Shown here: in pieces, positions 15,601-22,690 of the stretch
Position numbering within the stretch: position 1 is the first letter of the stretch
Layout of the letters: each line of letters opens with the position of its first letter
From: Sulfidibacterium sp964456625
Lineage (GTDB): Bacteria; Bacteroidota; Bacteroidia; Bacteroidales; F082
Assembly (NCBI GenBank): GCA_964456625.1
Contig: CAYWBO010000036.1
Span: 1 to 27,876 of the forward strand
DNA length: 27,876 nt
Direction: 5' to 3'
Notes under the pieces: generated by a model
Told to the model about the DNA's origin: nothing
What the model saw: only the letters and a program-made list of their open reading frames with translations
The model's database searches: none
Program-made: the position numbers and the translations under genes

Positions 15601-17111
15601 TGAAGATAGAAATCATGGATACAACCCTGCGTGACGGAGAACAAACGCAGGGAATTTCTTTTTCACCCCCTGAGAAACTACATCTGGTGAAATTTCTGCT
15701 CACTGAGTTGCGTGTTAACAGAGTGGAAATCGCCTCCGCCCGTGTTTCCAAAGGTGAATTTGAAGCGGCGAAAAGAATTGCAACTTGGGCCGGGGACACC
15801 GAATTCCTCGATAAGATCGAAGTGCTGGGTTTCATTGACGGAGAGAAATCATTGCAATGGATCCAGGATGCCGGGCTGAAGGTACTCAATCTGCTAAGCA
15901 AAGGTTCCTTGCGCCATTTGGAAAAACAACTTAGAAAGTCACCGGAGCAACATGCTGAAGACATCAAACAAGTTGTTGCTTCGGCTCAAAGCCGCGGGAT
16001 TTCGGTAAACCTGTATCTGGAAGACTGGTCCAACGGGATGATCTATTCTCCGGACTATGTCTATTTTATGCTGGATGCCCTCCAGCATGAAAATATTCAA
16101 AGGTTCATGCTTCCTGATACGCTGGGAGTCCTGAATCAGGACCAGACATATGATTTCTGTAAACAGATCGTCGACAGATATCCGAGCCTGCATTTTGATT
16201 TTCATGCGCACAACGATTATGACCTGTCGGTTGCCAATGTGTTTGCTGCCGTGAAAGCTGGGGTTAAGGGAATTCATACAACGGTGAACGGCCTGGGTGA
16301 GCGGGCCGGGAATGCGCCCTTGTCCAGTGTAGTGGGCGTACTTCACGACCAGCTAAAAGTCAAAACCAGCATCCGGGAAACCGGTATCCACAAAGCCAGC
16401 CAGTTGGTGGAAAGATTTTCCGGCCTCCGGGTGCCGGTGAACAAGCCTATCATAGGCGAAAACGTATTCACCCAGACTTCCGGCATCCATGCCGATGGCG
16501 ACAACAAAGACAACCTGTATTACAACGGTCTCCTGCCGGAACGTTTCAGCCGGAAAAGGAAATATGCGTTGGGAAAATTGTCCGGCAAAGCCAGCATTGT
16601 AAAAAATCTTGAGGAACTGGGTTTCAGGCTTGATGAGCCTTCTCTGAAACAGGTCACCGACCGTATCATAGAACTGGGTGATAAAAAGGAGACCATCACC
16701 ATTGACGATTTACCGTTCATTATTGCTGATGTTTTGCATACCGGTGAAAATAATTACCATATTTTTATCAAAAATTATTCATTCTCATTGTCACTGGGTA
16801 TGCGGCCATCGGCCAGCTTGCAGTTGCAGATCAAAGATGTGTTGCATGAAGGGATGTCCATCGGCGATGGCCAATATGATGCTTTTATGAAGGCACTGTG
16901 GGAAATTTACGATACCATCGGGAAGGAAAAACCTGAGCTGACGGATTACCGGGTTACCATCCCTCCGGGAGGAAAAACCGACGCGTTGGTTGAAACCATT
17001 ATCAGCTGGAATTTTAAAGGGAAGTCGTTTATTACCAAAGGGCTGGATGTAGACCAGACCGTGGCGGCCATCAAGGCGACGGAAAAAATGTTGAATATTA
17101 TCGAATTATAA
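15600..17111 (+). CDS. Citramalate synthase-like DRE-TIM enzyme (LeuA/CimA family)
   Basis: This 503-residue protein is a second Claisen-condensing enzyme of the isopropylmalate/citramalate/homocitrate synthase family. MDTTLRDGEQTQGISF (6-21), His202 and His204 in FHAHNDYDL, NGLGERAGN and QTSGIHADGDNKDN are the superfamily landmarks. The C-terminal region from about 385 resembles the regulatory LeuA dimer domain. It differs from the leuA product in the substrate region (HADGD against HQDGV), so a different 2-oxo acid is likely. Lying between leuD and leuB in a leucine operon, the most economical role is citramalate synthase (pyruvate + acetyl-CoA), because LeuCD and LeuB can then give 2-oxobutyrate for isoleucine. 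A second isopropylmalate synthase is the main alternative, so I give no gene symbol. It overlaps the leuD stop by one base. Confidence 0.8.
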   Translation: MKIEIMDTTLRDGEQTQGISFSPPEKLHLVKFLLTELRVNRVEIASARVSKGEFEAAKRIATWAGDTEFLDKIEVLGFIDGEKSLQWIQDAGLKVLNLLSKGSLRHLEKQLRKSPEQHAEDIKQVVASAQSRGISVNLYLEDWSNGMIYSPDYVYFMLDALQHENIQRFMLPDTLGVLNQDQTYDFCKQIVDRYPSLHFDFHAHNDYDLSVANVFAAVKAGVKGIHTTVNGLGERAGNAPLSSVVGVLHDQLKVKTSIRETGIHKASQLVERFSGLRVPVNKPIIGENVFTQTSGIHADGDNKDNLYYNGLLPERFSRKRKYALGKLSGKASIVKNLEELGFRLDEPSLKQVTDRIIELGDKKETITIDDLPFIIADVLHTGENNYHIFIKNYSFSLSLGMRPSASLQLQIKDVLHEGMSIGDGQYDAFMKALWEIYDTIGKEKPELTDYRVTIPPGGKTDALVETIISWNFKGKSFITKGLDVDQTVAAIKATEKMLNIIEL

Positions 17112-17133
17112 AACAGGAAAAAAACCGTAAAAT

Positions 17134-18198
17134 ATGAAATTAACAATTGCCGTGTTGCCCGGAGATGGAATCGGGCCGGAAATCATGGAGCAGGGCATCA
17201 AAGTGTGTCAGGCCATCGGGAAAAAGTTTAATCATGAGTTTGAGTTTAATTATGGGGTGGTAGGTGCCAGTGCTATCGATGATTGCGGCGACCCGTTTCC
17301 GGATAAGACCTTTGAACTGTGCAAGAATTCCGATGCCGTTTTGTTTGGTGCTATAGGCGACCCGAAATACGACAATGATCCCAAAGCAAAAGTACGTCCC
17401 GAACAGGGCTTGCTAGCGATGCGCAAACAGCTGGGACTGTTTGCCAATGTGAGGCCGGTAACTACGTTTCCTTCGCTGATCGAAAAATCACCCATCCGGA
17501 AGGACCTGGTCGAAGGTGTGGATTTTGTCGTCTTGAGAGAATTGACCGGCGGCATTTATTTCGGGAAACCGCAAGGCCGTTCCGAAGATGGTAACACTGC
17601 CTATGATTCTTCGGTGTATCATCGTTATGAAGTGGAGCGGATTGTACGATTGGCTTGCGAATATGCCATGAAACGTGAGAAACGGGTGACGGTAGTCGAT
17701 AAAGCCAACGTACTGGCAACTTCCAGATTGTGGCGCGAAATTGCCGGTGAGATATCGAAAGAATTCCCGGAAGTGACCATGGATTTCATGTTTGTGGATA
17801 ACGCCGCCATGCAGCTCATTCAATGGCCAAAGAAATTTGATGTTATCGTAACGGAAAATATGTTCGGGGACATCCTTACGGATGAAGCCAGCGTGATCAC
17901 CGGCTCCCTGGGACTGCTGCCTTCGGCTTCCATCGGACAGCTCACCTCGGTTTTTGAACCCATCCATGGTTCTTATCCGCAAGCCAAAGGGAAAAATATT
18001 GCCAACCCGCTGGGCACGATTCTTTCCGTTGCAATGATGTTTGAATATGCTTTCAAGCTCAAGGAAGAAGCGAAAGCGATTCGTGATACCGTGATGTATT
18101 CTCTGGAGAAAAATGTTGTTACGGAGGACCTTTCCAGAGAAAATGCCCGTTCCACATCCGAAGTAGGTGACTGGATTGCTGGGGAAATTGCAAAATAG
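17134..18198 (+). CDS. leuB: 3-isopropylmalate dehydrogenase LeuB
   Basis: LeuB oxidises and decarboxylates 3-isopropylmalate with NAD to 2-oxoisocaproate; the same type of enzyme can act on erythro-3-methylmalate in the citramalate route to isoleucine. The 354-residue length is normal. AVLPGDGIGPEIM opens the protein, and LLAMRKQLGLFANVRP carries the substrate-binding arginines and the leucine typical of IPMDH. The catalytic tyrosine is in YDSSVYHRYEVER and the catalytic lysine in VVDKANVL. The metal aspartates are in ENMFGDILTDEAS, and EPIHGSYP marks NAD preference. It is the last gene of the operon, 22 bases after the citramalate synthase-like gene, and a GC-rich hairpin follows. Confidence 0.96.
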   Translation: MKLTIAVLPGDGIGPEIMEQGIKVCQAIGKKFNHEFEFNYGVVGASAIDDCGDPFPDKTFELCKNSDAVLFGAIGDPKYDNDPKAKVRPEQGLLAMRKQLGLFANVRPVTTFPSLIEKSPIRKDLVEGVDFVVLRELTGGIYFGKPQGRSEDGNTAYDSSVYHRYEVERIVRLACEYAMKREKRVTVVDKANVLATSRLWREIAGEISKEFPEVTMDFMFVDNAAMQLIQWPKKFDVIVTENMFGDILTDEASVITGSLGLLPSASIGQLTSVFEPIHGSYPQAKGKNIANPLGTILSVAMMFEYAFKLKEEAKAIRDTVMYSLEKNVVTEDLSRENARSTSEVGDWIAGEIAK

Positions 18199-18263
18199 TC
18201 TTCATTAGGGAAACGACCGGTATCACCGAGGTTGTTTTAGAAGTTTTCTTGTTAGAATTGAGA

Positions 18264-18295
18264 AAGGGGGTACCTTAGATATGAGGTGCCCCCTT
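18264..18295. terminator. Hairpin between convergent leuB and ssb
   Basis: AAGGGGGTACCT (18264-18275) pairs with AGGTGCCCCCTT (18284-18295) with one T-G wobble around an 8-nt loop. It lies between the converging leuB and ssb genes and may stop transcription from either side. No long T-run follows on either strand, so it is not a perfect intrinsic terminator. Confidence 0.6.
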
Positions 18296-18364
18296 CATTC
18301 TCCCGGGGTTTTCATAATTGCCCGGAAACCCAAAAAGTTTTCAAGACATTTTTTGTCGGAAACC

Positions 18365-18703
18365 TCAGGTGTCTTTTCCAAACACCAGGATCTCGTTAGC
18401 GACCACTTCGGTAATATAACGCTTGTTGCCGTCCTTGTCTTCCCAGGAGCGGCTTATCAGCTTCCCCTGAATGGCGGCCTCCTTGCCTTTGGAAAGGATC
18501 TTTTCTGCAATTTCAGCAGTTTTGCCCCAGGCAACAATATTGTGCCATTGTGTCTCCTGGGTTTGCTTTCCGTTCCCATCGCGGTAATATTCGTTGGTCG
18601 CAAGAGAAAAACGAGCCATGCTGCGGTCGTTACCAAAGCTTTTCATTTCTGGGTCGTTGCCTAAATGGCCGATCAGTTGTACGGAATTTCTTAAAGTAGT
18701 CAT
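18365..18703 (-). CDS. ssb: Short single-stranded DNA-binding protein
   Basis: This 112-residue protein is a single OB-fold SSB. MTTLRNSVQLIGHLGNDPE at the N-terminus, SMARFSLATNEYYRD, the WHNIVAWGKTAEIAEKIL core and GKLISRSWEDKDGNKRYITEVVANEI are the usual blocks. It binds single-stranded DNA during replication, repair or recombination. It ends at LVFGKDT straight after the OB fold. The flexible linker and acidic, Phe-ended C-terminal tip found on housekeeping SSBs, which recruit partner proteins, are absent. It may therefore be a second, specialised SSB, with the main one elsewhere; this is inference. It faces leuB and has about 385 bases of non-coding sequence upstream. Confidence 0.93.
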   Translation of the reverse strand: MTTLRNSVQLIGHLGNDPEMKSFGNDRSMARFSLATNEYYRDGNGKQTQETQWHNIVAWGKTAEIAEKILSKGKEAAIQGKLISRSWEDKDGNKRYITEVVANEILVFGKDT

Positions 18704-19088
18704 GATAGTAGTGATTTAAATGTTATTAATTATAGTTATCAGCGGAAGATCATAGCACAGTATACTTTTATATTCCACGAATCCGTTGATATGATTTTTA
18801 AGAACAACTGTACAAATGTATAATGGGGTATTCTATATATTCGGTTAATAATCAATTACTTCCGTTTAACATTCGTTTATAACTGATTAAAAACGAATAA
18901 ACAGCTGATAATGTGGTAATAAGATAAGCGGGAGAATAATTCACATTCGGAAATAAAATGTTATATTTCCGTAATTTTGTTGGATGATGCCTGCGGAAAG
19001 GACGATAAATCTAGCAATATTGCGGGCGTTTTAACCTTCATCAAAGTTGATCCCGATCGGGTTCATGATGACGAAAAGTTCCAATGAA
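18704..19088. other. Intergenic region upstream of ssb and downstream of the DUF4837 gene
   Basis: This is an AT-rich stretch with no convincing protein gene. It holds a minus-strand -7 box (CAAATGTA on the plus strand, 18813-18820) that may serve ssb with a leader of about 105 nt. It also has an inverted repeat ATTCGTTT/AAACGAAT (18871-18878 and 18891-18898). On the plus strand there is a -7-like box TAATTTTG (18972-18979) followed by a 16-codon frame beginning at 18984. A palindrome CCCGATCGGG lies at 19052-19061. None of these has a demonstrated role. Confidence 0.5.
18813..18820 (-). promoter_or_regulatory. Candidate -7 box for ssb
   Basis: On the minus strand this reads TACATTTG, a match to TAnnTTTG and the same octamer as in the leu promoter. 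It is about 110 bases from the ssb start codon, which would give an unusually long leader. No -33 element is evident. Confidence 0.4.
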
Positions 19089-20138
19089 TTAAGGCTTTTT
19101 CGCAGTTGTTTTTGCAACCGGCTTCACGGAATAATTAATCGAATAAAAGATAGATTCCACCTGTAGCAAGAGATCGCGTTTCTTGTTATTCGGAAAATAC
19201 ACATAACCGAACAAGGTTATAAGCTGTTTGCTCTGTGGATCGGTGAAGGTATAACTGATAAACGGACCGCCCATAAAATCGTGTTCCACACGCCAGAGCC
19301 CATCCATTTTGACTGTATAGGGTGCTGGAAAATCATTGACCTGTGCGTATTCAGGGATCACATATTTTCTGTCAATGGTCATGTATGATCCTTCGGTGGG
19401 GCCGGGGATGTATCTTCTCTGATAATTCTGAATTCTTTTCAGGATGCTTTCTCTTGAAAACTGAGCCGTATCCACATAAGGCTGTGAAATGATCATGAAG
19501 CCCTGGCTGTAAGTATTGGATTCGTGTCTTACCCACATAAATCCGGGTTGTATTTTGGCGGCATAAAAGCCATCCGGAACGATCATGCTAAACCCGAATT
19601 GATTATAGATCTTGGCCATCACTTTTTGCGCAGTGGCAGTGCGGAAAACCTCCTGAATTCTGTTCCTTTCGGACTTCTTATATCTCTCGATAAAAAGATC
19701 GTGACGGTCGCTGAACACATCCACAAAAGATTGCTCGGAAGGCGCTGTCAGCGTGATTACGACCTGGGGTACTGCCCAGACGTCCTTTTGAATTTGAATT
19801 TTAGGATCTTTAACTTTGGGGTTGATGTTCACCACGAAAATATCCCGTTCTGTCTTGAAGATTTCACTGAACATGTCGTTATCAATGTGTAGCAGCTTGA
19901 AAGTGGGTTCGGACTGAGGTAAACCGTAAACCGGGGCCTGGAAATATTTTTTGATAATCGAACCGGTGGGATCATTCCACTGACTGTTATCCTGCAGTAC
20001 AACCAGAATTTCAGATAGACTACCAATGGAATCCGGTTTTGAAGAACTATTTTGTACCAGAGTGGAATTACAGGATGATAAGCCTGCCAACAAGAAAGAA
20101 AAGGCGAGGAATATGTTTAAAATTTTTTTCTTTTTCAT
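19089..20138 (-). CDS. DUF4837 family lipoprotein
   Basis: This is a 349-residue predicted lipoprotein. A lysine-rich start and hydrophobic stretch (residues 6-20) lead to a lipobox LSSC with Cys23 as the lipidated residue, so it should be anchored in the envelope. The rest is soluble; segments such as SLSEILVVLQDNSQW, TERDIFVVNINPKV and GFMWVRHESNTYSQGF resemble the Bacteroidota-specific DUF4837 family as I know it. The biochemical role is unknown. It ends in a basic tail rich in Ala, Thr and Lys. It precedes ssb on the same strand, but 385 bases separate the two, so they are probably not one operon. The gene upstream, a LysM transglycosylase 126 bases away, is also an envelope protein. Confidence 0.85.
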   Translation of the reverse strand: MKKKKILNIFLAFSFLLAGLSSCNSTLVQNSSSKPDSIGSLSEILVVLQDNSQWNDPTGSIIKKYFQAPVYGLPQSEPTFKLLHIDNDMFSEIFKTERDIFVVNINPKVKDPKIQIQKDVWAVPQVVITLTAPSEQSFVDVFSDRHDLFIERYKKSERNRIQEVFRTATAQKVMAKIYNQFGFSMIVPDGFYAAKIQPGFMWVRHESNTYSQGFMIISQPYVDTAQFSRESILKRIQNYQRRYIPGPTEGSYMTIDRKYVIPEYAQVNDFPAPYTVKMDGLWRVEHDFMGGPFISYTFTDPQSKQLITLFGYVYFPNNKKRDLLLQVESIFYSINYSVKPVAKTTAKKP

Positions 20139-20264
20139 GGCTGTGTTTTTTTCATTAAAAATAACGAAATCCCCTGAAAAGTTATTATAGAACGCTTCAA
20201 TTTTTATGCCTAAAAGAGTTTAATCTGAGTATTTTAACAGATTTTACTAATTGTTGATACCGGA

Positions 20265-22058
20265 TTAACTCGCCACGGCAATAATAAGCTTCTGACCTGG
20301 TACCAGATGGCGCGTATTCCGGATATTGTTCAGCCGTTTTATCTGGCTGACGGTAACCCCGTCATATTCCTGAGCAATATCCCATAAGGTATCACCGCGT
20401 TTTATAATATGATAAATGTATTTTCCCTTTCTGACCGTAGAAGTATTTTTGTCTGCCGGTTGATAAACGTAGAGTTTTTCTCCAGGGTAGATGGTCGAAC
20501 TTTTCAGATTGTTCCACTCCACCAGATCCGTTGTTGAACATTTATACTTTTTAGCGATCAATGCCAGATTTTCGCCACTTTTCACTTCGTAAAGTGTTTT
20601 GGTATTGGACCGGGAAATGGGTTCATTTGTTTTCTGATAAAACTGGGGGCTGCCTGCACTGTAAACCAGAAGTCGCTGTCCCTTGTAAATCCGGTCACTC
20701 CTCAGCCTGTTCCACCGTCTCAGCTGGCTTACATAAACATGATACATCCTGGCGATGCTGCCCAGATTTTCGCCCCATTTTACAATGTGAATCTCACGAC
20801 TGCCCATTTTTTTGATGATGGCCATCAGTTTGTCGTGAGCGATGCCGGCTTTGGTTTTATAGGCATACAATGCTTTTTCGTTGTTGAGGAAATCGTCCGT
20901 AAAACGCCGGGGTAATCTCAGCTCATAAGTTTGACCGTCGTAAGCCGGGATAATGCCGAGTTTGTATTCAGGATTCAGGAATTTCAGCTCGTCCACCGGG
21001 ATACCAAGCATGTCGTGAAGCTGCGCAAAAGAAAGCACATTGTGCACCGTAACAGTATCAATGTCGTAGAAGAAAATGCCGGGAACTATGGGGTGCAGGT
21101 CGTGTTGTGCGGAATAGTGCATGATGTAGTTTACCGCAATGAAAGCAGGTACATAACCACGGGTTTCCCGGGGAAGATAAGGCCAGATAGCCCAGTAATT
21201 CCGGGTTCCACCTGCTCTGCGGATGGCACGGTTTACGTTGCCGACCCCCGAGTTGTAAGCCGCCAGTGCCAGCGACCACTGTCCGTAAATATCATACAGA
21301 TCCTGCAAATGCTTACAGGCTGCAATGGTGGACTTGTAGGGATCATAACGGTCGTCCACCAGGGAGGTGACTTTAAGTCCGTACACTTTTCCCGTTCCGT
21401 ACATAAACTGCCATAAACCTTTGGCTCCTTTTGGGGAACCTGCTGCCGGATTCAGTGCCGATTCAACCACAGCAAGATACTTCAGCTCCAGCGGCAGATT
21501 ATATTTATCCAACTCTTGTTCAATCATGGGGAAATAAATCCTTGCCAGGCCCATGACTTTTTCCGTGAGACGTCTTTTCTTAACAGCGTATAAGTTTATG
21601 AATGCCTTGACTTGTTTATTGTAAATAAACTCGAAAGGCGTTTGAGCATTCAGCGCGGCAATCCGTTTCGCATACACAGAATCAGGGAAAGTGGGAATTT
21701 TCTCTGAAGTTACTTCGTTGGTGTCTACCAGATTTGTGTCGAGGACCAGATATTCTTTTTTATAATATTTTACATATGCCAGGCTGTCTAAAGTGCGCAT
21801 CACGGGAGAATCCTGAATGATGGAATGGCCGTCGTGATACACTACCTTATGGATGCTGTCGTTTACCCTGTCCAGCAGGCTCATATGCTTTGGAAGTGTA
21901 ATGGTGTCCAGCGTCGAGGGGAGGTCGTCAACGGTAGAATCTGATTGAAGCAGGGTCGTGTCGGAGTCGGGAAGGCTGTCTTGCGCCATGACATGGTTTA
22001 CAGACAATCCCAATATTAACGATAGGATAATAGTCGAGATGTATTTCATTCTAATCAT
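20265..22058 (-). CDS. LysM-containing lytic transglycosylase (MltD-like)
   Basis: This is a secreted or envelope-bound enzyme that cleaves the glycan strands of peptidoglycan. The Slt-type domain has the catalytic glutamate in LKYLAVVESALNP, followed by SPKGAKGLWQFM, the conserved block LALAAYNSGVGNVNRAIR and PYLPRETRGYVPAFIA. Three clear LysM repeats follow, beginning HIVKWGENLGSIA, YEVKSGENLALIA and HIIKRGDTLWDIA, and a degenerate one lies between them and the catalytic domain. A signal peptide is present (MKYISTIILSLILGLSVNHV, probable cleavage after the Ala of VMA|QD). The frame opens at 22076, but I prefer the ATG at 22058 or 22049, nearer the signal peptide; the catalytic Glu is residue 205 counted from 22076. 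Four LysM-type modules make it long for MltD. Confidence 0.92.
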   Translation of the reverse strand: MIRMKYISTIILSLILGLSVNHVMAQDSLPDSDTTLLQSDSTVDDLPSTLDTITLPKHMSLLDRVNDSIHKVVYHDGHSIIQDSPVMRTLDSLAYVKYYKKEYLVLDTNLVDTNEVTSEKIPTFPDSVYAKRIAALNAQTPFEFIYNKQVKAFINLYAVKKRRLTEKVMGLARIYFPMIEQELDKYNLPLELKYLAVVESALNPAAGSPKGAKGLWQFMYGTGKVYGLKVTSLVDDRYDPYKSTIAACKHLQDLYDIYGQWSLALAAYNSGVGNVNRAIRRAGGTRNYWAIWPYLPRETRGYVPAFIAVNYIMHYSAQHDLHPIVPGIFFYDIDTVTVHNVLSFAQLHDMLGIPVDELKFLNPEYKLGIIPAYDGQTYELRLPRRFTDDFLNNEKALYAYKTKAGIAHDKLMAIIKKMGSREIHIVKWGENLGSIARMYHVYVSQLRRWNRLRSDRIYKGQRLLVYSAGSPQFYQKTNEPISRSNTKTLYEVKSGENLALIAKKYKCSTTDLVEWNNLKSSTIYPGEKLYVYQPADKNTSTVRKGKYIYHIIKRGDTLWDIAQEYDGVTVSQIKRLNNIRNTRHLVPGQKLIIAVAS

Positions 22059-22178
22059 AGCATTTAGGAAGGCCAAATGTGCCTATCACTGGCTTTGATG
22101 CAAAAGCATATTTGTTATAAAAATATTCATTCATTTGGGCGAATGCCCTTTTCTTTACGGGAAAACGGCTTATTCCGG

Positions 22179-22202
22179 AAAATAAAGGAAGGGTTGCCCT
22201 CC
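22179..22202 (-). terminator. Probable intrinsic terminator after tatA
   Basis: Read on the minus strand, GGAGGGCAACCCTTCC forms a GC-rich hairpin with a 3-nt loop and one bulge, followed by TTTATTTT. It starts one base after the tatA stop codon. It probably separates tatA from the transglycosylase gene downstream. Confidence 0.5.
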
Positions 22203-22203
22203 G

Positions 22204-22416
22204 CTATTTTTTTTCGGTAGTATTGTCCTTTTCCTCAGGCTTGGCCTGTTCTCCACCCGTTTCCAGACCGTCTTTAAATTCTTTAACCCCTTTGCCGATA
22301 CCTCGCATTAATTCAGGTATTTTACGGCCTCCGAATAACAAAACGATAGCTAACACGATCAGTACGATTTCGGGAGTGCCGATAATCCCGGCTTGTTGCA
22401 ATAGTAAAGCATTCAT
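22204..22416 (-). CDS. tatA: Twin-arginine translocase subunit, TatA/TatE family
   Basis: This 70-residue protein has the whole TatA plan: a short periplasmic N-terminus, one membrane helix (about residues 14-29, PEIVLIVLAIVLLFGG), the hinge FGGRKIPE, an amphipathic helix (LMRGIGKGVKEFKDGLE), and a charged polar tail rich in Glu and Lys. TatA multimers form the channel for folded proteins carrying twin-arginine signals. No tatC is in the window, so the partner is elsewhere. TatA and TatB cannot be fully separated on sequence, but the short length favours TatA/E. A -7-like box (TACTTTTG on the minus strand, 22439-22446) is 23 bases upstream, suggesting its own promoter. Confidence 0.93.
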   Translation of the reverse strand: MNALLLQQAGIIGTPEIVLIVLAIVLLFGGRKIPELMRGIGKGVKEFKDGLETGGEQAKPEEKDNTTEKK

Positions 22417-22438
22417 GGTTTCATCTTTTAATACAGCA

Positions 22439-22446
22439 CAAAAGTA
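22439..22446 (-). promoter_or_regulatory. Candidate -7 box for tatA
   Basis: On the minus strand the sequence reads TACTTTTG, identical to the octamer ahead of sufB. It lies 23 bases before the tatA start codon, a reasonable distance. I see no clear -33 element. Confidence 0.5.
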
Positions 22447-22559
22447 AGATAAATCATTCAGAATTCGGAGAGGAATTCATTTTCTACCCGGATTTTATAC
22501 TTTTATTTGTTAAAATATTTCAAAACTTCTCTGTATAATCCGTTAGATCCAGGCGCAGC

Positions 22560-22682
22560 CTAAACTACGACGAAAAATCCCAAATAAATCGCCGCCAGGA
22601 TAGATACGCCGATGATGATAGCTGTGATATTGGAGGATAATTTATCTGTTTCCGGATTATATTCAAGATCATTATGTTCCAT
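22560..22682 (-). CDS. Small single-pass membrane protein, 40 residues
   Basis: I translated this by hand because it is shorter than usual gene-finder limits. The ATG is at 22682-22680 and TAG at 22562-22560. The product begins MEHNDLEYNPETDKLSSNIT, an acidic polar head, and ends in one hydrophobic helix (AIIIGVSILAAIYLGFFVVV, residues 21-40). It starts eight bases after the stop codon of the outer-membrane barrel/SPOR-like gene, and GAAAAAAGA precedes its ATG, so translational linkage is likely. I do not recognise the family. It could be a small membrane subunit or an accessory factor of the upstream gene product. It is not part of tatA, which has its own start 144 bases further on. Confidence 0.65.
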   Translation of the reverse strand: MEHNDLEYNPETDKLSSNITAIIIGVSILAAIYLGFFVVV

Positions 22683-22690
22683 TCTTTTTT

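Noticed and set aside
18281..18664. Plus-strand frame overlapping ssb
   Set aside because: It runs through the leuB/ssb hairpin and opposite a clear SSB gene, and its translation resembles nothing known.
19052..19061. CCCGATCGGG palindrome as a regulatory site
   Set aside because: A 10-bp self-complementary sequence is expected by chance in a window of this size, and it has no promoter context.
22137..22148. GGGC-GAAT-GCCC hairpin followed by Ts as a plus-strand terminator
   Set aside because: The stem is only four pairs and no plus-strand gene ends nearby.
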